Source: Methanospirillum lacunae
Lineage (GTDB): Archaea > Halobacteriota > Methanomicrobia > Methanomicrobiales > Methanospirillaceae
NCBI RefSeq assembly: GCF_003173355.1
Contig: NZ_QGMY01000006.1
Location: 186,001 to 250,000 of the forward strand
Direction of reading: 5' to 3'
Length of the DNA stretch: 64,000 nt
Position 1 is the stretch's first letter; every line of letters starts with the position of its first letter. Both the position numbers and the translations under genes were made by a program. Positions 57,583 through 64,000 of this stretch are shown piece by piece. Under the pieces are notes generated by a model. That model was not told the DNA's origin. It saw nothing but the letters and a program-made list of their open reading frames with translations, and ran no database searches.

Positions 57583-60363
57583 GTGACTCAGGATACCATT
57601 AACCAGGAGGCCGCAGTCAGGGCCAGATGGGAAGGGGCATTTGTCACAAAACCATCTGACAAGCAGAAGTTCTATCTCACCGTTGCATATCCGTACCCAA
57701 GCGGGGCGATGCATGTCGGCCATGGCAGGACATACATCGTTCCAGATGTTATCGCACGGTTCTGGAGGATGCGGGGTCGTGAAGTACTGTACCCGATGGC
57801 ATTCCATGTCACCGGTGCACCAGTGGTCGGGATTTCAAAACGGATTGCACGAAAGGATGAGAAGGCAATCAAACTGTACCGGGATCTTTATCGGGTTCCC
57901 CAGGATGTGCTGGATTCATTCACTGATCCCCTCAATATTGTCAATCACTTTGCGAACGAATACGAACGGGTGATGAAACAGGCCGGGCTTTCGATTGACT
58001 GGACCAGGAGGTTTACCACCGTTGAGCCTACCTACAGCAAGTTCATCGAATGGCAATGGAAACACCTCAACGAGGCAGGGCATGTTGTAAAAGGTGCCCA
58101 CCCGGTCAGGTACTGCCCACAGGATGATAACCCGGTCGGTGATCACGATCTTCTTGAGGGAGACAAGGCAGAGATTCAGAAGTTCACTCTGATCCTCTTC
58201 AAGTATGGGGATATCACCATCCCATGCGCAACACTCAGACCTGAAACCATTTATGGTGTCACCAATCTCTGGGTAAATCCGGATGTCGAGTACGTAAGAG
58301 CAGCCGTGGACGGGAAAGAGTGGATTCTCTCCCGCGAAGCGATGATCAAACTCGGTCTTCAGGATCACGAAGTAAAGGAACTTGGCGTTATCAGGGGATC
58401 TGAACTCGTTGATAAAACCGTAACCCACCCATTCTGTGGTGAAATCCCTATTCTTCCGGCAGTATTCGTAGACCCGGACATGGCAACAGGTCTTGTAATG
58501 AGTGTGCCTGCCCATGCACCCTATGATTACATTGCACTGCGTGATCTGCAGCAGAAAGGAAAGTACACCTCAATTAAGCCTGTTGGTCTTATCAAGGTCG
58601 ACGGGTTTGGAGAATTCCCGGCTGTTGAGGCAGTGGAAAAGGCAGATATCATCAACCAGGATGATCCCAACCTTGAAGCCCTGACCCAGGAGGTCTATTC
58701 CGCAGAGCACAGCACCGGAAAGATGTATGAACAATACGGGGGAAAACCGGTAAAGTTCGCACGGGATGAGATAGGCCAGCTGCTCACAGACAAGCATGGC
58801 TCCTTTGTCATGTATGAGTTTGACACCCGCCCGGTTGTCTGCAGATGTGGCTCCCGGGTGTATGTCAAGGTCCTGCATGACCAGTGGTTCCTTGAGTACA
58901 GTGATCCGGCCTGGAAAAAACAGGTCTATGATCAGCTTGCAAATATGGAACTTGTGCCTTCAGAGGTCAGGATAGAGTTTGACCGGACAGTTGGCTGGCT
59001 CAAGGACTGGGCATGTTCACGGCGGGTAGGACTTGGTACAAAGATGCCATGGGATCCTGAGTGGCTCATTGAGCCTCTCTCTGATTCCACTATTTACATG
59101 GCGTATTACACCATTGCCGCACGGATAAAGAAGATGAACCCTGCCATCCTGACACCGGAAGTCTTCGATTACATCTTCCTGGGCAAAGAGTCACCGGATC
59201 TTCCTGAGCGTGCAGAACTTGATGCAATGAGGAAAGAATTCCTCTTCTGGTATCCGTATGACTTCAGGTTCTCAGCAAAGGACCTCATCTCCAATCACCT
59301 GACGTTCCAGATATTCCACCACTGTTCGATATTCCCAAAGAACTTACTTCCACACGGAATGGTAGTCTTCGGGATGGGTCTTCTGAACGGTGCTAAGATG
59401 TCATCCTCGAAAGGCAACGTCTATCTGCTCGAAGATGCTATCAACGACTTCGGTGCTGACACAGTCAGAATGTTTTTGATTGGTAGCGGCGAACCGTGGC
59501 AGGACTTTGACTGGAGAAATGAACTGGTCGCTTCAACCAGAAAACAGATTGAGAGGTTTGCATCAACCATTCGCGAGGCAAACACAGCAGGAGGAAGTCC
59601 GGCGTCTATTGACCGTTGGATCATCTCACGGGTTCAGGAACATATCAGGGAAGTTACCAGGGCGATGGAAAACTTCCAGACCAGGCAGGCTCTTCAGGAG
59701 GCTTTCTTCGGACTTGAATCTGATCTGAAGTGGTACAGACGTCGTCTCGGAGGAGGACTCACTGGTGGCAAGGAGACCCTTCATGAGATCAGTTCTACCT
59801 GGGTCCGCCTGCTGGCACCGATCATTCCCTTTACTGCAGAAGGACTCTGGAAAGAGATGGGTCATGATGAATTGATCTCTTTCGCATCATGGCCAGAGGC
59901 AGACGAGACTAAGATAGATATCAGCGCAGAGATAGGCGAGGACCTTCTCGCACGCACTGTAGAGGATATTGAATCGCTGCTTCGCATCATCAAGATGAAA
60001 CCTCAGCAGGTTACTATCTGTGTATCTCCCGAATGGAAGTGGGAGATCTTTACAATGATCGCATCGGCTCCTGACAAGAAGAATGTCATGCGAGAGATCA
60101 TGCAGCAGGAAAGCGTGAGAGCACGGGGCAAAGAGGCTGCTGATGCGGTAAAGAACTGCACAACCCACTATCACCGGCTTTCATCAGAACTAGTTGACCA
60201 GATAGTGGAGAGTAGACCTGACGAACTGGCTGTCTTTATTGCAGCCCAGAAGTTCCTTGAGAATGAATTCAACCTCAAGTTCACCATGGTAGCAGCAGAA
60301 AACTGCTCACATGAAAAAGCAGGAAATGCTCTGCCTTATAAACCAGCAATAATAATCGAATAA
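57583..60363 (+). CDS. leuS: Leucyl-tRNA synthetase, archaeal type
   Basis: A 926-residue class I synthetase beginning with GTG. HIGH motif PYPSGAMHVGHGRTY, CP1 editing domain (TLRPETIYGVTNLWVNPD and the DATGLVMSVPAHAPYD-like pocket), a Cys pair in CRCGSR, and the KMSKS loop NGAKMSSSKGNVYLLEDAI. The CP1 insertion lies before the KMSKS region as in archaeal/eukaryotic LeuRS. It follows the PIN-ATPase by 24 bases. A terminator hairpin follows. Confidence 0.96.
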   Translation: MTQDTINQEAAVRARWEGAFVTKPSDKQKFYLTVAYPYPSGAMHVGHGRTYIVPDVIARFWRMRGREVLYPMAFHVTGAPVVGISKRIARKDEKAIKLYRDLYRVPQDVLDSFTDPLNIVNHFANEYERVMKQAGLSIDWTRRFTTVEPTYSKFIEWQWKHLNEAGHVVKGAHPVRYCPQDDNPVGDHDLLEGDKAEIQKFTLILFKYGDITIPCATLRPETIYGVTNLWVNPDVEYVRAAVDGKEWILSREAMIKLGLQDHEVKELGVIRGSELVDKTVTHPFCGEIPILPAVFVDPDMATGLVMSVPAHAPYDYIALRDLQQKGKYTSIKPVGLIKVDGFGEFPAVEAVEKADIINQDDPNLEALTQEVYSAEHSTGKMYEQYGGKPVKFARDEIGQLLTDKHGSFVMYEFDTRPVVCRCGSRVYVKVLHDQWFLEYSDPAWKKQVYDQLANMELVPSEVRIEFDRTVGWLKDWACSRRVGLGTKMPWDPEWLIEPLSDSTIYMAYYTIAARIKKMNPAILTPEVFDYIFLGKESPDLPERAELDAMRKEFLFWYPYDFRFSAKDLISNHLTFQIFHHCSIFPKNLLPHGMVVFGMGLLNGAKMSSSKGNVYLLEDAINDFGADTVRMFLIGSGEPWQDFDWRNELVASTRKQIERFASTIREANTAGGSPASIDRWIISRVQEHIREVTRAMENFQTRQALQEAFFGLESDLKWYRRRLGGGLTGGKETLHEISSTWVRLLAPIIPFTAEGLWKEMGHDELISFASWPEADETKIDISAEIGEDLLARTVEDIESLLRIIKMKPQQVTICVSPEWKWEIFTMIASAPDKKNVMREIMQQESVRARGKEAADAVKNCTTHYHRLSSELVDQIVESRPDELAVFIAAQKFLENEFNLKFTMVAAENCSHEKAGNALPYKPAIIIE

Positions 60364-60368
60364 AAGAG

Positions 60369-60387
60369 ACGGTTATTCAACCGTTTT
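60369..60387 (+). terminator. Terminator of leuS
   Basis: ACGGTT (60369-60374), loop ATTC and AACCGT (60379-60384) followed by TTT. The hairpin is 6 bases after the leuS stop and overlaps the stop of the convergent DUF5611 gene, so it may serve both strands. Confidence 0.55.
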
Positions 60388-60687
60388 AGCTTTTTTTACC
60401 CGTTCTTTTGTTGTGTATCCAGTTACTGCATCAAGATACCGCCTGAACCTGCGGTTTGTGTCAAGAATGATCTGTTCATCTTCGATACCGGTCTTTGACT
60501 TTGTCTCAACGAGCATGGTTTTTCCTGTTGCCCCGACCTTTACCTGCATTGATTCGATGGCACCGAAGCTGATCTGATAGAACCCGTCAACCTCTTTTGG
60601 TTCAATTTCGAAGTGCTCTTTGAGTTTTTCAACTATGTTCTCAGAAAGTTGCTTTATATGAGTCCGCTTGATTGGATACTCCTGCAT
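60373..60687 (-). CDS. DUF5611 protein
   Basis: A small methanogen protein of 104 residues from the ATG at 60687 (60693 would add two). It begins MQEYPIKRTHIKQL and continues with a conserved alpha/beta core (FEIEPKEVDGFYQISFGAIESMQVKV) and a basic C-terminus. Function unknown. It is divergent from the PAC2 gene; the TTAAGATA box near -26 of 60687 suggests a leaderless mRNA. Convergent with leuS. Confidence 0.75.
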   Translation of the reverse strand: MQEYPIKRTHIKQLSENIVEKLKEHFEIEPKEVDGFYQISFGAIESMQVKVGATGKTMLVETKSKTGIEDEQIILDTNRRFRRYLDAVTGYTTKERVKKAKTVE

Positions 60688-60693
60688 ACTCAT

Positions 60694-60722
60694 TTTATAG
60701 CTTCGATGGGTATCTTAATGTA
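60694..60722. promoter_or_regulatory. Compact divergent promoter pair
   Basis: Plus strand: TTTTATAG (about 60693-60700) centred 26 bases before the PAC2 ATG at 60723. Minus strand: TTAAGATA (about 60717-60710) about 26 bases before the DUF5611 ATG at 60687. Both spacings fit leaderless transcription, with the two promoters overlapping in about 35 bases. Confidence 0.5.
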
Positions 60723-61457
60723 ATGATGAACAGTCAGGTGCCCGACGTCATCGTGCATTCACCACCTCCATCTGGTCAGCCGGTTACGGTTTTTATCGGA
60801 TTTCCCGGAAGTGGCCTTGTTGGGAGCATAGCACTCTCATACATCGTAGAGAAACTTGGATTCACCCAGATCGGGGTGATAACCAGTAAGTACTTCCCGC
60901 CGATGGCAATGATGACTGAAGGAGTCATAGCAGTTCCCGTTCGAATCTATGAGAAAGATGCAACAATCGCAATATTTGCTGATATCCCGATTCATCCACA
61001 GATCTGTTATGAAGTCGCCAATGCGATCCTTGACTGGCTCAAACCGGTAACGATTGCCGAAGTGGTAACCATTGCAGGTATCATCACAAATGAACCGGAG
61101 AAACGGGTGTTCTGTGTCACCACTGCAAAGGAATTACTTGACAAGATCGGTGAAAATGCACTCAAACTTCCCATTGGAAGCATATCAGGTATTGCCAGCA
61201 GTATCCTCACCGAATGCAAAGTCAGGGGAATACCTGGCATCGGGCTTCTTGGTGAGACAATAAACGCTCCTGATCCCCGAGCTGCAGCAGCAACGATAGA
61301 GGTAATGAAAACGATATATCAATTCCCTGTTGATACAAGCGGCCTATTAGAACAGGCAGATGAGATTGAGGCACAGATGCATCGTCTCTCTGAAGAGGTG
61401 CAGTCTGCAGAAGAGCAGCCAGTAAAGACTGATCCCTTACTTCCAATGTACGGGTGA
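60723..61457 (+). CDS. PAC2-family protein (proteasome assembly chaperone-like)
   Basis: A protein of about 244 residues from ATG 60723, chosen over the open frame from 60672 because a TATA box is centred 26 bases before it. PAC2-family features: VFIGFPGSGLVGSIALSYIVEKLGF, AIFADIPIHPQICYEVANAILDWL, VVTIAGIITNEP, ISGIASSILTECKVRGIPGIGLLGET and DPRAAAATIEVMKTIY. The C-terminal 25 residues are acidic. In archaea these may help proteasome assembly, but this is not settled. It is followed by DUF473 with overlap. Confidence 0.88.
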   Translation: MMNSQVPDVIVHSPPPSGQPVTVFIGFPGSGLVGSIALSYIVEKLGFTQIGVITSKYFPPMAMMTEGVIAVPVRIYEKDATIAIFADIPIHPQICYEVANAILDWLKPVTIAEVVTIAGIITNEPEKRVFCVTTAKELLDKIGENALKLPIGSISGIASSILTECKVRGIPGIGLLGETINAPDPRAAAATIEVMKTIYQFPVDTSGLLEQADEIEAQMHRLSEEVQSAEEQPVKTDPLLPMYG

Positions 61458-61462
61458 CCACC

Positions 61463-61858
61463 ATGGAGTGTATCACATTATCAGGGATCTCACCGCAGGT
61501 AATCGAAGAACTTAGGAAAGGAGTCCCACGGACTGTAGAGCTCACGAGTGCTCACAATGTCATAGCATTGTCAACTGTAGCTCCGGGCGCAAGGGTCTTC
61601 ATGACATCAGTTGACTGCGAAGATATCGTAATTGGCGACACAGGTATCATCGTAGAGATCCAATCAGTCTCCATCACTATGAAACACGTTGTTGAGGTTT
61701 CACAAGGATATCATGTCATGGAAAGGGAACGTATGTCTGCACGATGTAAACTGAAATATATCTCAAACACCACCATCAAGGCAACGGTAAGTCCCTGCCG
61801 ACTGACTGAACCACGCAGGGTTGATGTTGTAAGACCTGTAATTTTTCATGCAGGATAA
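61463..61858 (+). CDS. DUF473 protein
   Basis: A protein of 131 residues from ATG 61463; a GTG at 61454 overlaps the PAC2 stop and is also possible. It belongs to DUF473, a family nearly limited to methanogens, recognised by MECITLSGISPQVIEEL and ARVFMTSVDCEDIVIGDTGIIVEI. Beta-rich, small and cytoplasmic; no known function. Co-transcribed with the PAC2 gene. Confidence 0.83.
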   Translation: MECITLSGISPQVIEELRKGVPRTVELTSAHNVIALSTVAPGARVFMTSVDCEDIVIGDTGIIVEIQSVSITMKHVVEVSQGYHVMERERMSARCKLKYISNTTIKATVSPCRLTEPRRVDVVRPVIFHAG

Positions 61859-61859
61859 C

Positions 61860-61868
61860 CCTTTTTTT
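61860..61868 (+). terminator. T-run after DUF473
   Basis: Nine bases after TAACC read TTTTTTTT and end the PAC2-DUF473 transcript before the tRNA-Arg gene. No hairpin accompanies it; a T-run alone is enough in archaea. Confidence 0.4.
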
Positions 61869-61912
61869 CGCTAGGTTTAAACCAGTCCAGATGCAATATA
61901 TAGAGGCACAGT

Positions 61913-61987
61913 GGACCTGTGGCTTAGCCTGGATATAGCGTCGGGCTTCTAACCCGAATGTCGGGGGTTCGAATCCCCCCAGGTCCG
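61913..61987 (+). tRNA. tRNA-Arg (anticodon TCT)
   Basis: 75 bases. Acceptor GGACCTG/CAGGTCC with discriminator G, anticodon arm TCGGG-CTTCTAA-CCCGA with anticodon TCT, and T-arm GGGGG-TTCGAAT-CCCCC. No intron or encoded CCA. A GGTTTAAACC palindrome at 61874-61883 is placed well for a promoter; AATATATAG at 61895-61903 looks too close. A T-rich stretch follows. Confidence 0.96.
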
Positions 61988-62054
61988 TAAAACTATTTTC
62001 TGAAAAATTTTGTGCTCATTATGCCTCTTATGAGCAACACTGGAAATAAAAAAA

Positions 62055-62819
62055 TTATTGGGTTCTGCTGATATGAAGAACCTGATCAAAGAAATGGTAC
62101 TGAGTCCCGTCCATAAAGGCTACATCAGCACCTATTCGCTCCATGCAATTGTTTGAGGCAATGAAATTGACTGTAGATCCAACTTTGTTTCCAAGATCCT
62201 TGGTTTCAGTTGTTCCATCCGGAGCATACCTTGTCACTTTCAGCGACTTGATGAGATTTTGACCAAAACCACCACGGAATTCAACGGTGATGGTGCTGAT
62301 GTCAACATTCGCCTGAATGGCTACAGATTTGTTTCCTGGAATCTCTTCAACCGGAGCAGTCTTCAAGGATGGTGAAGCAGCGATCTCTTCGCAGGGATCA
62401 ATCACTTTCTTAAAACCAACGCTACAGATACCAGATACTACAGGAAGTACTTCATTCAGGAACGGGTACTCAATTCCATCCATATATACCGCGGTCCCTG
62501 TCACCTGGTCACCACACCCAGTTCCTGTAAATTTGACTGTATCTCCAGTTTGCCATCCAAGGTTCTTTGTCTCTGTTTTTCCGTCTGGTGATGTTACAGT
62601 TATCTGTAAGGATTTTAGAAGATTCTGACCGAATCCACCACGGAATGTTGCAGTGATCGATGTTCCCATCTGATCAACCTGAACACCTATAGAGAGATTT
62701 GCAGGAGGCTGAATTGTTTCTACGGGTACTGGAAATACACCATCTGTTGCTGTTACAATCCCCATTGCCATCAATGAAAGCAACGCAAGTCCCACCAGTA
62801 GCGCTCTGGTTCCATCCAT
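62055..62819 (-). CDS. Secreted protein with two copies of an unknown domain
   Basis: A 254-residue protein not recognised. Signal peptide about 1-25. Two homologous domains of about 83 residues at 45-127 and 167-250 share FRGGFGQNLLKSL, a T-x-P/Y-DG-T-T-E-T-K-x-LG segment, TVxF, a Cys (102 and 225) and MDGxxYxFxxxVLxI. A linker with Cys132 and Cys143 lies between them. The fold is probably beta-sandwich. A 6-base inverted repeat lies just upstream. It stands after nusA on the same strand but with a T-run in between, so it is its own unit. Confidence 0.75.
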   Translation of the reverse strand: MDGTRALLVGLALLSLMAMGIVTATDGVFPVPVETIQPPANLSIGVQVDQMGTSITATFRGGFGQNLLKSLQITVTSPDGKTETKNLGWQTGDTVKFTGTGCGDQVTGTAVYMDGIEYPFLNEVLPVVSGICSVGFKKVIDPCEEIAASPSLKTAPVEEIPGNKSVAIQANVDISTITVEFRGGFGQNLIKSLKVTRYAPDGTTETKDLGNKVGSTVNFIASNNCMERIGADVAFMDGTQYHFFDQVLHISRTQ

Positions 62820-62836
62820 AATAGGAGTCTGTTCAA

Positions 62837-62854
62837 CCTGAATACTATTTCAGG
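62837..62854. promoter_or_regulatory. Operator-like inverted repeat
   Basis: CCTGAA-TACTAT-TTCAGG is a perfect 6-6-6 dyad lying 18-35 bases before the ATG of the duplicated-domain secreted protein. It covers the expected promoter region, suggesting a regulator site. Confidence 0.45.
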
Positions 62855-62885
62855 ATTATGGTATGAATCAAAGAACGAAATTCAA

Positions 62886-62893
62886 TGAAAAAA
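62886..62893 (-). terminator. T-run after nusA
   Basis: The minus strand reads TTCTTTTTTTC directly after the nusA stop. It suggests that the rpoA2-L30e-nusA operon ends here and does not continue into the secreted protein gene. Confidence 0.5.
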
Positions 62894-62897
62894 AGAA

Positions 62898-63326
62898 TTA
62901 CTCGAGAATAATGTTCTGGATATTATGTTCGCGGAGAGCAAGCATCTTTGTGCGGTTCAAATTTTTACCCGCTTTCCCTATTGCTAGTCCGCGATCCTCA
63001 TCCCTGATCACCACGTGGGCGATCTGGTCACCATGATAATCCGAGTATTGTATCTCGGTCACCTTGGCAGGATGGAAGCAGTTCTTGAGGAACTGGGTCG
63101 GATCATCCGAGTACTCCACAACCTCACAGCGCTTGCCAAGTGTCTCGGCTGCTTTCTTAATATTGGCACCCTGTTTGCCAATGGCAAGCCCCATCTCACC
63201 GTTATTTACGATGAAGATAAACCGGTTATTCTCTTCGTCGGCGATGACGTCACGGCTTCCAGCACCAGTCAGGTGTTCAAACCGGGCAATCAGAGCCAGT
63301 TTCTCTTCGTTAAGAACTACTCCCAT
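62898..63326 (-). CDS. nusA: NusA-like transcription factor
   Basis: A 142-residue archaeal NusA: two KH domains only, lacking the bacterial N-terminal and S1 parts. KH1: IVNNGEMGLAIGKQGANIKKAAETLGKRCEVVEYS; KH2: VVIRDEDRGLAIGKAGKNLNRTKMLALREH. It binds RNA and probably affects termination or rRNA. It is in the conserved rpoA2-L30e-nusA order, 9 bases after L30e. Confidence 0.95.
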   Translation of the reverse strand: MGVVLNEEKLALIARFEHLTGAGSRDVIADEENNRFIFIVNNGEMGLAIGKQGANIKKAAETLGKRCEVVEYSDDPTQFLKNCFHPAKVTEIQYSDYHGDQIAHVVIRDEDRGLAIGKAGKNLNRTKMLALREHNIQNIILE

Positions 63327-63335
63327 ATCACTCGC

Positions 63336-63623
63336 TTACCTTGAAAGGCTCAGAATGTCAGACTCGCCTGCTTCTACAACTGCCAGGGCGCTTACCATGA
63401 ATGGCTTACCACAGGCACGGCCGAGCTGGACACTTGAACCCGGGAAGGTATGAGCCTTTACATCTTCCTTACCAGAAAGAAACTCGACAAACTCCTTCGG
63501 GCAGTTTCCTGCAACCACGATGAGCTGTGCTTTTTTGCTCTCAATACACTCTTTTGTCTCATTCTGACCAAGGATCACAGTCCCGGTCTTGATAGCCCGT
63601 CTAAGGGAAGTGTTGAAATCCAT
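63336..63623 (-). CDS. rpl30e: 50S ribosomal protein L30e
   Basis: A 95-residue eL30 of the L7Ae/L30e fold. Motifs: SLRRAIKTGTVILGQNETKECIESKKAQLIVVAGNCP and the RNA-binding loop FPGSSVQLGRACGKPFMVSALAVV. A kink-turn binding protein of the large subunit. It lies 10 bases after rpoA2, as in all euryarchaea. Confidence 0.95.
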   Translation of the reverse strand: MDFNTSLRRAIKTGTVILGQNETKECIESKKAQLIVVAGNCPKEFVEFLSGKEDVKAHTFPGSSVQLGRACGKPFMVSALAVVEAGESDILSLSR

Positions 63624-63633
63624 ATGAAATACC

Positions 63634-64000
63634 CTATACTTTCTGCCTTACTACTAATTTAACATCCCCGGTCCCGAGCTGAATCGGCTGGCCGACAATG
63701 ACATTCTCAGTAACTCCGCAGAGAACATCTGCTTCGTGAGCTACCGCTGCATCCAGGAGGTGATTGACAGTCACTTCGAATGCTGCACGTGAGAGAACAC
63801 TCTCCTTCTCTCCTGCAATTCCGTGACGTCCGATCTGCTTGACTTCGCCTTCCATGCACATCATATCTGCAACGAGCATGATATGACGGACATCGACCAT
63901 GATACCCTGTTCACCAAGGGTTGCAAGGGCTTCATTGATGATGGCATTACGGGCGGCTTCAATACCAAGAACCTGGGAGATCTCGTTGATGTTGTTGGTC
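63634..64000 (-). CDS. rpoA2: RNA polymerase subunit A'' (C-terminal part, cut by window end)
   Basis: Only the last 122 residues or so are in the window; the N-terminal part lies beyond base 64000. The frame is open to the edge. Seen: [61 protein letters not shown] and the final GTGDVKLVV. These are the jaw/cleft segments of subunit A'' (equal to the C-terminal third of Rpb1). It is followed by L30e. Confidence 0.95.
   Translation of the reverse strand, partial: TNNINEISQVLGIEAARNAIINEALATLGEQGIMVDVRHIMLVADMMCMEGEVKQIGRHGIAGEKESVLSRAAFEVTVNHLLDAAVAHEADVLCGVTENVIVGQPIQLGTGDVKLVVRQKV

Noticed and set aside
61895-61903. AATATATAG as TATA box of tRNA-Arg
   Set aside because: Its centre is only about 14 bases from the mature 5' end, so transcription would start inside the tRNA; the GGTTTAAACC element further up fits better.

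Overview
The window looks like a piece of the chromosome of a methanogenic archaeon of the order Methanomicrobiales, most like Methanospirillum. This rests on gene content read by eye, not on a search. Euryarchaeal informational genes are present (RNA polymerase subunits D, K, N and A'', archaeal ribosomal proteins, topoisomerase VI, aIF1, deoxyhypusine synthase). Families mostly seen in methanogens are present too (DUF473, DUF2073, DUF5611). The very large PAS/PocR histidine kinase and the secreted PEGA, TPR and dockerin proteins are typical of this lineage.

Bases 1 to about 25,300 are an accessory, loosely packed region of mostly single genes. It holds sensing and surface functions: a YkgJ-type cysteine protein beside a CheY-like regulator, an isochorismatase-like hydrolase, a TauE/SafE transporter, a secreted subtilisin-like protease with a dockerin domain, an MFS transporter, a secreted beta-lactamase-like hydrolase, a secreted TPR protein, two flavin enzymes, an SRAP DNA-repair protein, a 1241-residue REC/PAS/PocR kinase with a second YkgJ-like gene next to it, a PEGA-repeat protein, a bacterial-type Lon protease under a MarR regulator, an orphan acetolactate synthase and a 27-residue repeat protein dense in N-glycosylation sequons.

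From about 25,500 to 43,300 nearly everything is on the minus strand and densely packed. Reading in the direction of transcription there are four CBS-domain genes, deoxyhypusine synthase, tRNA-Ser, then S13-S4-S11-RpoD-L18e-L13-S9-RpoN-tRNA-Pro-RpoK-enolase-S2. This runs into MEMO, mevalonate kinase, isopentenyl phosphate kinase, type 2 IPP isomerase, RNase J, prenyl synthase and GluRS. The block joins ribosome and RNA polymerase assembly to lipid precursor synthesis.

From 43,500 to 62,000 most genes are on the plus strand: an Era-like GTPase with DUF2073 and Zn-ribbon partners, cobyric acid synthase, HisRS, topoisomerase VI B and A, an archaeal prepilin peptidase, HisI, a PIN-ATPase-KH protein, LeuRS, a PAC2 protein, DUF473 and tRNA-Arg. 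Minus-strand interruptions are aIF1 and a tight larB-nadM-coiled-coil-Cys-protein operon. The window ends inside the minus-strand rpoA2-L30e-nusA operon, followed by a secreted duplicated-domain protein.

The most useful discoveries are: a YkgJ-family gene whose cysteine motif lies upstream of any normal start codon, apparently behind an ATC start; a three-armed GTCTTA/TAAGAC element ahead of the PEGA gene; paired operator-like sites in the marR-lon unit; a hairpin that would hide the Shine-Dalgarno of the MFS gene; and the larB-nadM operon with two uncharacterised partners. RpoK (55 residues) was decoded directly from the sequence.
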